33,509 nucleotides of DNA from Nocardia concava NBRC 100430 (GCF_000308815.1 NZ_BAFX01000105.1:1-33509), one strand, 5' to 3'; positions 7,215 to 15,963 are shown, counted from the stretch's first letter. Notes: generated by a model from the letters alone, not told the origin. Numbers and translations: made by a program.

Positions 7215-9395
7215 CTAACCGGAAACCAACACCACCGCGACCACAACCATCAACACCAACGCCACCACCGCCAGCCCCAACACCACCAACGCGGTAACCT
7301 GCGACGCCTCCGCCCGCTGCGAAGTCGGAATCAACCCCGGCCGCACCACATTCGGCCCGAACGGCCCCGGCTGCGCGCCATAACCCGACCCGACCGAGTA
7401 GCCCCCGTACGAGGTATCCCCCGCCGAGCCGGGAATCGGCGGGGCGGCCACGGTTCCAGCCACCTGCGCGGCGGCGGGTTCGGACGCACCACCCGGTTCA
7501 GGCGTCCCGCCCGGTTCAGGCGCACCGCCCGGGTCGCTTGCAGCCGCCGATTCCACCTGGGCTCCCGAAACAGACTCGGGCACATCGACGACCGCCGAAT
7601 CGGCCGTCTCCGCCGAATCCCCGGCCTGACCGGACGCACCGGAGGGTACGAACGCCCCGGAATCCGGATGCCGCGCCGCAGCGCCCGATTCGTCGTCGGC
7701 ACCGAGGGAATCCGGCGCGCCGACAGCCGCATCCGCATCGGCGATGGCGGACGCCCCGCTAGCCAGCGCCGTCGACGGCTCGGCCGCAAGCTCGGCGAAT
7801 CCGGGCGAACCAGGCAATGCCAATGAATCAGACGCCGAATCCCCGTCCACCGCCTCGGAAGTCGAGTTCTCGACGGCCGCAGCGATCACGCTGGTGCACC
7901 CGGGCTGCGCCAGAGTCTCTGTCGGCGCGGCCGAATCCGCTTGGCGGCCGGTCGAAACCACCGGGTGCGGCACGATATCGGTCGGCCGCTGGGACGGGTC
8001 GTCCGACGGTGGCGCGGGGTGCGGGCGATTCGTCGGACCGGAGCCGGCCTGGTCCGGCATCGGCTGCTGCGGGATCGGCGCGGCAACTTGTTGCGGCGCA
8101 CCGTAATTGGCGGGCGCGGGTTCCTGGGCGGGCGGGTACGGCCGGGCGGTGGGGCCGGAATTCACGCGTTCCGTGTCTTGTGGCCACCCGGCGGGTGGCG
8201 GGGGCGCCGGATAAGCGGCGATTGCGCCCTGGGCTTGCTGGGGGTTCGGGGCGGGTGGTTGGTAGCCGGGAGTCGCCGACTGCTGGGGACCGGGCGCTCC
8301 GGGTTGCGGTTGGGGCGCAGGGTAATTGGGTGCGGGGATCGGCTGCTGCGCGGGTGAGGCGGATGGCTGCGGTGGCACCGGGTAGGCGGGTGGTTGTTGT
8401 GGGGGTGAGGGGTAAGCCGGGGGTGCGGCGGGGTAGGGCTGGGGTGGGACTTGGTAGCCCGGGGCAGGGTAGGGCTGGGCGGCCGGGTAGTTCGGTTGGG
8501 GGGCCGCGGGATTGGGGTAAGTCGGGCGAGCGGGGTGTTGAAGGGCGGGGTGGGGGGATGGGGGGCCGGAGAGGGCTTGGCGGGCGGCCTTGGCGAAGGC
8601 GGTACAGGAGGGGAAACGGTCGGCGGGGCGTTTGGCCATGGCCTTGGTGAGGACGGCGTCCATGGCCGGGGAGAGGCCGGGGCGGCGGAGGCTCACCGGG
8701 GGTGGGAGGAGTTGGAGGTGGCCGCGGATGAGTTCGGCGGGGTGGGGGGAGTCGTAGGGGCCCGCGCCGATGAGGAGCCAGTAGAGGGCGCAGGCCAGGG
8801 AGTACTGGTCGGTCGTGGGGTCGAGGTGGGCGCCGGTCATCTGCTCCGGCGAGGCGTAGGCGAGGGTGGCGGTGAACATGCCGGCCTGGGTGAGGTGGGT
8901 GGAGTCCTCGCGCAGACGGGCGATGCCGAAGTCGGTGAGGAACACGCGCTCACCGTGGCCGGCGACGGCGCGGGCCAGGATGATGTTGGCGGGCTTCACA
9001 TCCCGGTGCAGCACCCCCATGCCGTGCGCGTAATCCAGTGCGCTGGCGACGCCTTCGATCACCTGGACGGCACGCTCGGGCGGCAGGGTGGCGACATTGA
9101 CGCTGGCGGCGTCCACCCCGTCCACGTATTGCATGGAGATCCACAGCATCTCGTCCTCGGTGCCGCGGTCGTACACCTCGACGATATTGGGATGGTCCAG
9201 CCGCGCGACCAGATCCGCCTCGCGCTCGAACCGGGCGCGGATCTCCCTGTCCGCGTACAGTTCCCGGTTCAGCAGCTTCAGTGCCGTCAACTTGCCCAGC
9301 CGGGGATGCCGGGCCAGATACACCGACCCCATTCCGCCCTGACCGAGCAGCCGTTCGACGGTGAACCCGGCGAACACGTCACCGCTGTTGAGCAC
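7215..9395 (-). CDS. Ser/Thr protein kinase with Pro-rich linker and C-terminal membrane anchor
   Basis: The protein has 726 residues. The GTG at 9395 is preceded by AAGGGGG with 9 bases of spacing, and its start (MLNSGDVFAG) aligns with that of the kinase at 13972-15963. The kinase domain spans about 10-275: glycine loop GQGGMGSVY (18-26), Lys40, HRDVKPAN with Asp132, DFG at 155-157 and an ASPEQ activation-loop end. It is followed by about 190 residues of Pro/Gln/Tyr-rich linker, then an Ala/Ser/Asp/Glu-rich stretch of about 200. One membrane segment lies at about 700-723 with only three residues after it. So, unlike PknB-type receptors, there is no extracellular sensor domain. It lies 68 bases downstream of the response regulator on the same strand. 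Confidence 0.93.
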   Translation of the reverse strand: MLNSGDVFAGFTVERLLGQGGMGSVYLARHPRLGKLTALKLLNRELYADREIRARFEREADLVARLDHPNIVEVYDRGTEDEMLWISMQYVDGVDAASVNVATLPPERAVQVIEGVASALDYAHGMGVLHRDVKPANIILARAVAGHGERVFLTDFGIARLREDSTHLTQAGMFTATLAYASPEQMTGAHLDPTTDQYSLACALYWLLIGAGPYDSPHPAELIRGHLQLLPPPVSLRRPGLSPAMDAVLTKAMAKRPADRFPSCTAFAKAARQALSGPPSPHPALQHPARPTYPNPAAPQPNYPAAQPYPAPGYQVPPQPYPAAPPAYPSPPQQPPAYPVPPQPSASPAQQPIPAPNYPAPQPQPGAPGPQQSATPGYQPPAPNPQQAQGAIAAYPAPPPPAGWPQDTERVNSGPTARPYPPAQEPAPANYGAPQQVAAPIPQQPMPDQAGSGPTNRPHPAPPSDDPSQRPTDIVPHPVVSTGRQADSAAPTETLAQPGCTSVIAAAVENSTSEAVDGDSASDSLALPGSPGFAELAAEPSTALASGASAIADADAAVGAPDSLGADDESGAAARHPDSGAFVPSGASGQAGDSAETADSAVVDVPESVSGAQVESAAASDPGGAPEPGGTPEPGGASEPAAAQVAGTVAAPPIPGSAGDTSYGGYSVGSGYGAQPGPFGPNVVRPGLIPTSQRAEASQVTALVVLGLAVVALVLMVVVAVVLVSG

Positions 9396-9463
9396 TGTCC
9401 ACGACCCCCTTCCGGTGACGTACAAGTCCGTGAGCCTACCCGCCGAAACGCTGTCGGGGCAGG

Positions 9464-10123
9464 TCAGCCAGGGGTTACCAGTCCGGATTCGTAGGCCAGC
9501 ACCACCGCCTGCGCCCGATCGCGCAGATTCAGTTTGGTGAACACCTTCGACACGTGCGTCTTCACCGTTTGTTCGGCGACAAAAAGACTTTCGGCGATCT
9601 CGGCATTGGACATGCCGCGCGCCACCAGCTCCAGCACCTCGCGCTCCCGCGGGGTGAGCACCTCCAGCTGTGGCGCGGGCGCACGCCGGGCCCGGCGGCG
9701 CGTCACATCGGCGATCAACCGGCGCGTCACCGTCGGCGCGAGCAGCGCGTCACCCGCGGCCACCACCCGCACCGCACGCACCAATTCCTCGGCGGGCGCG
9801 TCCTTCAGCAGAAATCCGCTGGCCCCGATGGTGAGCGCCTCGTAGACGTAGTCGTCGATATCGAAGGTGGTCAACATGAGCACCCGCACCGGCGGCTCGA
9901 ACCCGGCCGACAGAATCGCCCGCGCCGCGTCCAGCCCGTTCATCTCGGGCATGCGCACATCCATCAGCACCACGTCCGGGCGCAGCCGTTTCGCCTCGGC
10001 CACAGCGATTTTCCCGTCCGAGGCGTCCCCGACCACACTGATGTCCGGCTGCGCCGCCAGCAGCGCCCCGAATCCGGCCCGCACCATCGCCTGGTCGTCG
10101 GCGATCAACACGGTTATCCCCAC
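9464..10123 (-). CDS. NarL/FixJ-family response regulator
   Basis: The protein has 219 residues. The receiver domain (1-120) has the acidic pair Asp9-Asp10, the phospho-acceptor Asp55 in VVLMDVRMPEMNG, the Thr of LTTFD and the Lys of LLKDA. The C-terminal LuxR-type helix-turn-helix (about 150-215) reads LTPREREVLELVARGMSN and TVKTHVSKVFTKL. The GTG start follows GAGGTG with a 6-base gap. The histidine kinase gene upstream on the same strand is the clear partner. The 149-bp gap between them, holding palindrome B2, could set the ratio of the two proteins. Target genes cannot be read from the window; the adjacent Ser/Thr kinase gene is a candidate for co-expression. Confidence 0.96.
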   Translation of the reverse strand: MGITVLIADDQAMVRAGFGALLAAQPDISVVGDASDGKIAVAEAKRLRPDVVLMDVRMPEMNGLDAARAILSAGFEPPVRVLMLTTFDIDDYVYEALTIGASGFLLKDAPAEELVRAVRVVAAGDALLAPTVTRRLIADVTRRRARRAPAPQLEVLTPREREVLELVARGMSNAEIAESLFVAEQTVKTHVSKVFTKLNLRDRAQAVVLAYESGLVTPG

Positions 10124-10207
10124 AGTCGCACCTCACGCACGCCCTCGAGTTTGCCATGCCGCCGCCACTCGAGCCCCAGCGACGACAACTTCGCGCCACC
10201 CACGGCC

Positions 10208-10262
10208 GAGTGGCACACCACTGAGGGGTTTTGTCCGAATATCCCTCGGTGGTGTGCCACTC
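10208..10262 (+). repeat. 55-bp dispersed palindrome, family B copy 2
   Basis: The element starts GAGTGGCACACCAC and ends GTGGTGTGCCACTC. Its loop contains TTTGTCCG at 10230-10237. Read on the minus strand it aligns with copy 1 over the full 55 bases. Several differences between the copies are paired changes on both arms, so the stem is kept. It lies between the histidine kinase and response regulator genes, both on the minus strand. Confidence 0.8.
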
Positions 10263-10272
10263 GGCGGCCGGG

Positions 10273-11484
10273 TCAGGCGAGGGTGGCGGTGATGGGGGTG
10301 GTCAGGGTCGCGGAGAGGGGGAGGCTGGCGTGGACTTCGAAGCCGCCGTCGGGGCGGGGGCCCGCGGTGAGGACGCCGCCGACGGCGGCCGCGCGGGTCT
10401 GCATTCCGGCGATACCGCTGCCGGAGGTGCCGGAGTGGTCGCCCGGGCGGACCGCGATCGCACGGTCATTGCTGATGTCCAGGGTGAGTTCGGAGCCGGC
10501 GACGATATGCACCCGCACCGCCGCGCCCGGCGCGTGCCGTGAGGCATTGGCCAAGGACTCCTGCACGATTCGGTACAGCGCCAGCCCGGTCGTATCCGGC
10601 ACCGCGTCGAGGGTTCCGTCGACGGTGAAGGTGAGCGGCACTCCGGCACGCTGCGCGCCCTCGAGCAGTCCGGGCACATCGGCGGCGGAGGGCTGCGGGG
10701 CGTGCTCGGGCAGTTGCCCGTCGCTGCGCAGCACGCCGAGCATGCCGCGAATCTCGTTGAGCGCGGCCCGCGCCCCGGTCCCGATGGATTCGAATTCCGC
10801 GCGCGCGTCCGGCGACAGCCCGCTGATCCGGTACGGCGCGGTCTGCGCCTGCACCACCACCATCGACATGTGGTGCGCCACCACATCGTGCAGATCGCGG
10901 GCGATGCGGGCCTTCTCCTCCAGAATCGCGCGCCGCGCCCGCTCCAGCTCGGTCTCCTCCTCGGACTTGAGCAGCGCCTGCCGCGAGACCGCCACCCAGC
11001 GGATGAGCAGCCCGAACACCACCAGCCCGGTGATGGCCAGCGGCCACCCGAACCCGGCCTCGGCGAAGCTGTCCCCGGTCTGGGCCATGGTGGTGGCGAA
11101 CAGCAGCGAGGTGGAGATCCACACCACGCCGACGATCCGGATGGGCGCGCGCACCGCCACCGCGAAGACCAGGGCGAACAGCACGATGATGTGCACCACC
11201 TGGAACGGGATGCTGTTGCCCGGCTGATGCGGCACCACCAGGGCGATCAGCAGCGCCGAGCCGGCCGAAACCGCCCATCCCAGTGGCGGATTCACCCGCA
11301 GCAGCAGAATCGGGAACGCCGCGAAGCCCGCGATGAACGGCGCGGCCGCCGGCGGCACCTTGTGCGTCACGTGCAGCGTCGGCCACGCCACCGCGATGAA
11401 GATGAGCGCGAGCAGCACCGTGAAGCCGTCGATCCACTGCCGCGCCCGCAACCCACGGGCCTTCCCAGCCACTTTTCCGACCAT
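10273..11484 (-). CDS. membrane sensor histidine kinase (HisKA_3 type)
   Basis: The protein has 403 residues from the ATG at 11484. The N-terminal half holds about five hydrophobic segments between residues 20 and 165 with only short loops, so the sensor is probably within the membrane. A linker helix (LLKSEEETELERARRAILEEK) leads to the dimerisation motif ARIARDLHDVVAHHMS with phospho-acceptor His199. The HATPase domain follows with the N-box (IVQESLANASRHA) and the G-box SGSGIAGM. This is the NarX/DesK/LiaS-type class that pairs with NarL-type regulators, as found next to it. The start is not certain: an in-frame GTG lies four codons further in, and no ideal ribosome binding site is visible for either. 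Confidence 0.94.
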   Translation of the reverse strand: MVGKVAGKARGLRARQWIDGFTVLLALIFIAVAWPTLHVTHKVPPAAAPFIAGFAAFPILLLRVNPPLGWAVSAGSALLIALVVPHQPGNSIPFQVVHIIVLFALVFAVAVRAPIRIVGVVWISTSLLFATTMAQTGDSFAEAGFGWPLAITGLVVFGLLIRWVAVSRQALLKSEEETELERARRAILEEKARIARDLHDVVAHHMSMVVVQAQTAPYRISGLSPDARAEFESIGTGARAALNEIRGMLGVLRSDGQLPEHAPQPSAADVPGLLEGAQRAGVPLTFTVDGTLDAVPDTTGLALYRIVQESLANASRHAPGAAVRVHIVAGSELTLDISNDRAIAVRPGDHSGTSGSGIAGMQTRAAAVGGVLTAGPRPDGGFEVHASLPLSATLTTPITATLA

Positions 11485-11651
11485 GCCCTCGACGGTAGAG
11501 ACTCCCCGCCCCTCACACCTCATACCCCTGAATGATCTAGGACCCCCTACCCCGGTATGACACCGGCACGCCCCTCCCCCGCACCGCCCACTCAGGAACG
11601 GCCCCGCAGACTGAGGCCCAGGTCGACGCCCGATTCCTACCGTCGATCCCC

Positions 11652-12503
11652 ATGAGAGCGTTCCCGATTTCCCGCAGGATTTCGCCCCGTTCCACCCGGC
11701 CTGCACCCGCGACCACCGACGCCGCCCGCGCGCCGCGCACCGCTGCTGCCCATAGCTCCGAGGACAGTGGCGCACGCTGGAACGGGCTGCGCCGGGCAGC
11801 CGCGCTGACTGCCGCGGCAACCGTCGCGTGCTCGGTCGGTGTCGCCTTCGCGCCCAGCGCAGGTGCCGCGATCAGCGCGCCGATCGCGCCGGAGAATGCC
11901 GCCGCACGCGCCGGGATCGCGGAAGCGGTTGCCACACAGCCGGATCCCACGGTCATCCCGGAGGACTTCGTCACCACCGCCGGATACCGCCCGGTCATCG
12001 AATCGGGCATCCTCGTCAACCCGCAGGGTGACTGCTCCTCCCCGATCCCCCTGCCCGCCGAGTTCGACCTGGCCTGCAAGTCCCACGACCTCGGCTACGA
12101 CCTGCTGCGCTACGCCGCCGCCCACGGACAGCCGCTGGGCCCCTGGGCCCGGCAGGCGGTCGACGCCACGCTGGAACAACGCATGGACGCGGCCTGCGAA
12201 ACCCGCACGAGCGCGGTGTCCCGCGCCCAGTGCCGAGTCATGGCCGACGTCGCGACCACAGCCGTAGACCTGAACTCGATACGCCAGGACTATGGCAGCC
12301 CGATCACCGAGCCGTTCTTCGAACGCACCGGCAGCCTCCCCTCCCCCGCAACCCTCACCCTCGCCGGGATCGGCCTGGCCGCCGGAATGGCCGTAGCCAC
12401 AACGACGATGGTCCGCCGCACCCGCACCCGCCGACCCATCCCGGCCTCGGCTTCGGCCCCGAGCAATGCGCTCGCCACAAACGGATTGGCGGTGGCGCTG
12501 TGA
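11652..12503 (+). CDS. prokaryotic phospholipase A2-like secreted protein with C-terminal membrane segment
   Basis: The protein has 283 residues. After a long basic N-terminus, a hydrophobic core at about 48-68 and a GAA/ISAP boundary near 73 act as signal peptide. The conserved centre has GDCSSP (Cys128) and A-C-K-S-H-D-L-G-Y-D, with Cys142 and the His145-Asp146 dyad. This is the catalytic pattern of bacterial phospholipase A2, which releases the sn-2 fatty acid from phospholipids. More cysteines at 182 and 194 could form disulfides. A second hydrophobic segment at about 232-252 followed by RRTRTRR would anchor the enzyme in the membrane, facing outward. The stop overlaps the GTG of the next gene by 4 bases, implying coupled translation with the membrane hydrolase. 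Confidence 0.78.
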   Translation: MRAFPISRRISPRSTRPAPATTDAARAPRTAAAHSSEDSGARWNGLRRAAALTAAATVACSVGVAFAPSAGAAISAPIAPENAAARAGIAEAVATQPDPTVIPEDFVTTAGYRPVIESGILVNPQGDCSSPIPLPAEFDLACKSHDLGYDLLRYAAAHGQPLGPWARQAVDATLEQRMDAACETRTSAVSRAQCRVMADVATTAVDLNSIRQDYGSPITEPFFERTGSLPSPATLTLAGIGLAAGMAVATTTMVRRTRTRRPIPASASAPSNALATNGLAVAL

Positions 12504-14011
12504 CCACGGTCGAGAACGACGTGCGCGACCATCTCTCCGCGCCCGAGGGAACCCGTCCCGTGGCGCTGGACCGTGCCGGTGGCGGTGAGTCCCCGTTCGG
12601 AGACGCCGCGCATGGGCGGACCGCACCGCATGCGGTGAGTACGGCCCCTGTCGCCCCGCGACGAAATGGATTCCGGTGGGCGAGGTTTCATGCGCCTCGG
12701 GTGGGTACGAGCATCGCCGTTGCAGGGGGAGTCATGGTCTCGTTGGCGCCGGGGCTGCTGCCTCGTACTCCGTCGGCGCAGGGCGTGCTGACCGCGCTGG
12801 TGGTGTTGATCGCGTTGGGGCTGGCCGGGCTTATCCGAATGGTTGCGCGGCTAACTCGATTCGGGGTTACGCGGCTGCCGTATGCACGGGCGACGACGGC
12901 GATCGTGGCGGTCGGGCTGTGCGGGGCGTCGATGGGTTATGCCGAGCAGTGGCAGAACAAGCTGCGGGCCGCCATGGGGGTCGGTGGGATCGGGGCCTGG
13001 TATTGGGCGCAGTGGCTGGCCTGGGCCGTTCCGCTGGTGGTCGCGGTGGTGGCCTTGGCGCGCGGAATACGCTGGGTGGTACGGCGATTGGGGCGGTGGC
13101 GCAGTCTGGCGGTGGGGGTGGCGGTGCTGGTGGCTGGGCAGTTGGTGATCGTGCCGACCGTGGTCGAGTGGCGGCGGGCGGCCTATGAGGCGGCGAACTC
13201 GTATGTGGATCCCGCTCTGGTGCAGCCGGATTCGCCGACCCGATCGGGCAGTCCGGTGTCGATGGCGACCTGGCCGTCGCTGGGCGCGCAGGGCCGCAAG
13301 TTCGTGGCCGGGTCTCCGACCAGAGCGGTCCGTGTCTACGTGGGTCTGAATTCCGCTCCCGATCTGGATGCCCGGGTGGCGCTGGCGGTCCGGGAGTTGG
13401 AGCGCACGGGCGGGTTTCAGCGCCGGAATCTGGTGGTGACCGTGCCGACCGGCTCCGGCTGGATCGACAGCGATGCCGCCAAGGGCTTCGATCAGCGCTT
13501 CGGCGGGGATGTGGCGCTGGTCGGCTTGCAGTACTCGGACGCGCCGAGCTGGGTCACCTTCGTGTTCGGCCGCAGCGCCGCCGAGCAGTCGGCGCGGGCG
13601 CTGTTCCGGGCGGTGGAGCAAAGGATTTCGACGCTGCCGAATCCGCCGAAGCTCTACATCTACGGTCAGAGTCTGGGCGCGCTGGGCGGCAGTTCGGTGT
13701 TCGCCGATGACGCCGACGAGGATGCCCGCACCTGCGGCGCGCTGTGGGCGGGGCCGCCCGCCGGGCAGGTGCATCACGGTCGCGCCGCGGTCCTGGCGAA
13801 TGCCTCCGACCCGGTTGTGCACTGGTCGCCGTCACTGCTGTGGCGCGCGCCGGACCTCACCGGCACCCGCCCCGATGCCCCCGTCCCCCACTGGATTCCG
13901 GTGGTCAGCTTCCTGCAGACCACCGCCGACCTGCTGGGCGCGCTGGACGCACCCGCCGGTCACGGTCACCGCTACGGCACCGACCAGGGCACGGTATTGC
14001 CGGGTTGCTGA
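12500..14011 (+). CDS. membrane alpha/beta-hydrolase, Abhydrolase_9 family
   Basis: The protein has 503 residues. The GTG at 12500 overlaps the upstream stop (GTGA), which fixes the start. After a Pro/Ala-rich head come about five membrane segments (roughly 69-87, 96-113, 131-148, 168-188, 202-220), matching the Abhydrolase_9 N-terminal domain. The catalytic domain follows, with the nucleophile elbow Y-G-Q-S-L-G-A-L-G-G (Ser391). A Gly-His-Gly-His-x-Tyr-Gly motif close to the C-terminus probably supplies the catalytic His. The family is common in mycolic-acid bacteria but its substrate is unknown; a lipid or ester in the envelope is likely. Coupling to a phospholipase A2-like gene suggests the two act on the same lipid. 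The 3' end overlaps the convergent kinase gene by 40 bases. Confidence 0.88.
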   Translation: MTTVENDVRDHLSAPEGTRPVALDRAGGGESPFGDAAHGRTAPHAVSTAPVAPRRNGFRWARFHAPRVGTSIAVAGGVMVSLAPGLLPRTPSAQGVLTALVVLIALGLAGLIRMVARLTRFGVTRLPYARATTAIVAVGLCGASMGYAEQWQNKLRAAMGVGGIGAWYWAQWLAWAVPLVVAVVALARGIRWVVRRLGRWRSLAVGVAVLVAGQLVIVPTVVEWRRAAYEAANSYVDPALVQPDSPTRSGSPVSMATWPSLGAQGRKFVAGSPTRAVRVYVGLNSAPDLDARVALAVRELERTGGFQRRNLVVTVPTGSGWIDSDAAKGFDQRFGGDVALVGLQYSDAPSWVTFVFGRSAAEQSARALFRAVEQRISTLPNPPKLYIYGQSLGALGGSSVFADDADEDARTCGALWAGPPAGQVHHGRAAVLANASDPVVHWSPSLLWRAPDLTGTRPDAPVPHWIPVVSFLQTTADLLGALDAPAGHGHRYGTDQGTVLPGC

Positions 14012-15963
14012 ACGGCAGTGCGGAATTCGTGCACGTAGTCGGCGGCCAGCCGTTCGATGGCGGCCGCCGCGTCGAGCCGGGTCCGCCAGGCCTGCGGGAT
14101 GGCCTGCACGCCGAGTCGCGCACCCAGCAGGGATCCGCAGATCGCGCCGGTGGAGTCGCTGTCCCCGGAGTGATTGACCGACAGCAGCACACCGTTGCGG
14201 AAGATCTGTTCCGGTGTGCCACCGACGTTTTCGGCGCACACCGCCGCGCAGACCCCCAGCGCCAGCGCCTCCGAACCGATGACGCCGGTGCCCAGCGGCT
14301 CCAGCAGTCCGGGCAGCGGCATGGGCCGTCCTCGGAAGGAGACGGCGTCGGCCAGCCGCAGCGCCCGGTCGAGCGCGTCGGTGGTCTCCTCGTGCTCGCG
14401 GTGCCGAATCAGTTGCGCCCGGGCCTGTTCCACCGCCGCCCGCACATCCAGTCCCCGGCACAGCCCGAACACCGTCACCGCGAATGCACCCGCGGGCAGC
14501 CACGCGCCCGGATTGCCGTGGGTCAATGCCGCGGCGTCACAGGCCAATTCGAAGGCATAGTCCAGCGAGGCTGTGAATCCGCACGGCGCGGACCGCACCA
14601 CGGCCGCGCACCCCTTGGAATCATTGATCGGATGTTCGCGCGTGCCCAGCGGCGACCCCGGCCGCTGCCGCGCCGCGACCCGCCGCATGGCGGAAATGGT
14701 GGTCTGGGTCGGCCCGCGATTGGTCATCAGCTCCGGATATCCGGTGAGCCCGCTCTGCAACGGCACCCGCTGATCCGGCAGCGCACCCTGTCCCTGCCCG
14801 CGCAGCCACACCAGCAGGTTCTCCTGGATCATGCCCACCGTGGCGGCGGTCCCCGGTTCCCGCACGCGCGCACCGCGAATGAGCGCCTCCATGGTGAACA
14901 GCGCCAGCTGCGTCTCGTCGGAGATCCGGCCCTTGAACCCGCTGCCCTCCCCCGTGACGCCCTGAACCCCGTAGCGCTGCTGGATGTTCGGCAGCAGCAG
15001 GGTCTCGATCGGCGCGCCCAGCGCGTCCCCGATCGCACCGCCGAACAGGCAGCCGAGCACGGTCTCCTCGCGCGGCATCCAGGACGAGGCGGCGGCCCGC
15101 GGCCGGCGTACCAGCGACACCGGTTCGGCCACGGTCTCCCAGGCGGTCTGCGCGAATTCGAAACAGGTCTCGTAGCGATCGCGCGGATCCTTGGCCATGG
15201 CCTTGCGCAGCACCGCGCCCAGCTCCGCGGGTAGCTCGGGCCGCAGCCGGCTGATATCCGGCGGCGGGGACTGCAGATGCCCGAGCATGACGGTGGCGAT
15301 ATTCGGCGCGTCGAACGGCCCGCGCCCGGTGAGCAGCCGGAAAAGCGTGCAGGCCAGCGAGTATTGATCCGAGCGCGGACCCATGGGGTCGGAGGTCAGC
15401 TGTTCGGGCGAGGCGTAGGCGAGGGTGGCGTTGAGCATGCCGGTGCGGGTCAGGTGCGCGGTGTCGTCGAGCACCCGCGCGATGCCGAAGTCGCTGAGCA
15501 GCGCCCGATCGGAGAATCCGGTGCCGATGCCGCCCGACCGCGACAGCAGGATATTGGCGGGCTTCACATCCCGGTGCAGGACACCGCGCCCGTGCGCGTA
15601 ATCCAGTGCGGCCGCGGTCTGCACGATGATCTCGACCGCCCGGACCGGCGTCAGGTCCTGCGGGTCGATGGAGGCGCAGTCCACCCCGTCCACGTACTGC
15701 ATGGCGATCCACAGCTGCTCGTCCTCATCACCCCGGTCGTAGACGGTGATGATGTTGGGATGGTCGAGCTGCGCGATGACGTCGGCCTCGCGTTCGAAGC
15801 GCATGCGGGTCTCGTTCTCACCGAACATCTCCCGGTGCAGCAGCTTGAGCGCGATCAGCCGAGGGAGCCGAGGGTGGCGGGCCGCGTAGACCGAACCCAT
15901 TCCGCCACGGCCCACTTCGCGCTCGATCACGTAGCCAGCGAAGACTTCGCCGCGTCGCAACAA
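13972..15963 (-). CDS. Ser/Thr protein kinase fused to ADP-ribosylglycohydrolase
   Basis: The protein has 663 residues with no membrane segment, so it is probably cytosolic. The kinase domain spans about 10-275 with glycine loop GRGGMGSVY (18-26), Lys40, HRDVKPAN (Asp132), DFG at 158-160 and ASPEQ, all intact. A short linker leads to an ADP-ribosylglycohydrolase (DraG/ARH) domain at about 300-650: G-A-I-G-D-A-L-G (Asp313), S-D-E-T-Q (349-352), N-D-S-K-G-C, L-T-H-G-N-P and N-H-S-G-D-S-D-S-T-G (597-606). The last supplies the Asp/Ser metal ligands. Both halves look catalytically complete. The start is a TTG (15963), supported by the aligned start of the paralogous kinase and a GGAGAGG upstream. 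The fusion links phosphorylation to removal of ADP-ribose from a protein or nucleic acid. Confidence 0.93.
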   Translation of the reverse strand: MLRRGEVFAGYVIEREVGRGGMGSVYAARHPRLPRLIALKLLHREMFGENETRMRFEREADVIAQLDHPNIITVYDRGDEDEQLWIAMQYVDGVDCASIDPQDLTPVRAVEIIVQTAAALDYAHGRGVLHRDVKPANILLSRSGGIGTGFSDRALLSDFGIARVLDDTAHLTRTGMLNATLAYASPEQLTSDPMGPRSDQYSLACTLFRLLTGRGPFDAPNIATVMLGHLQSPPPDISRLRPELPAELGAVLRKAMAKDPRDRYETCFEFAQTAWETVAEPVSLVRRPRAAASSWMPREETVLGCLFGGAIGDALGAPIETLLLPNIQQRYGVQGVTGEGSGFKGRISDETQLALFTMEALIRGARVREPGTAATVGMIQENLLVWLRGQGQGALPDQRVPLQSGLTGYPELMTNRGPTQTTISAMRRVAARQRPGSPLGTREHPINDSKGCAAVVRSAPCGFTASLDYAFELACDAAALTHGNPGAWLPAGAFAVTVFGLCRGLDVRAAVEQARAQLIRHREHEETTDALDRALRLADAVSFRGRPMPLPGLLEPLGTGVIGSEALALGVCAAVCAENVGGTPEQIFRNGVLLSVNHSGDSDSTGAICGSLLGARLGVQAIPQAWRTRLDAAAAIERLAADYVHEFRTAVQQPGNTVPWSVP

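Noticed and set aside
7700..8560. repetitive stretch in the kinase gene considered as a minisatellite
   Set aside because: It is the low-complexity Pro/Gln/Tyr and Ala/Ser linker of the kinase, with degenerate codons and no constant unit length.
9554..11227. 557-codon plus-strand open frame opposite the two-component genes
   Set aside because: It is a shadow of the response regulator and histidine kinase, with low-complexity Ser/Arg/Thr composition and no known motif.
13744..15234. 496-codon plus-strand open frame opposite the kinase-hydrolase fusion
   Set aside because: It is antisense to conserved ADP-ribosylglycohydrolase motifs and has shadow-like Arg/Gly/His composition.
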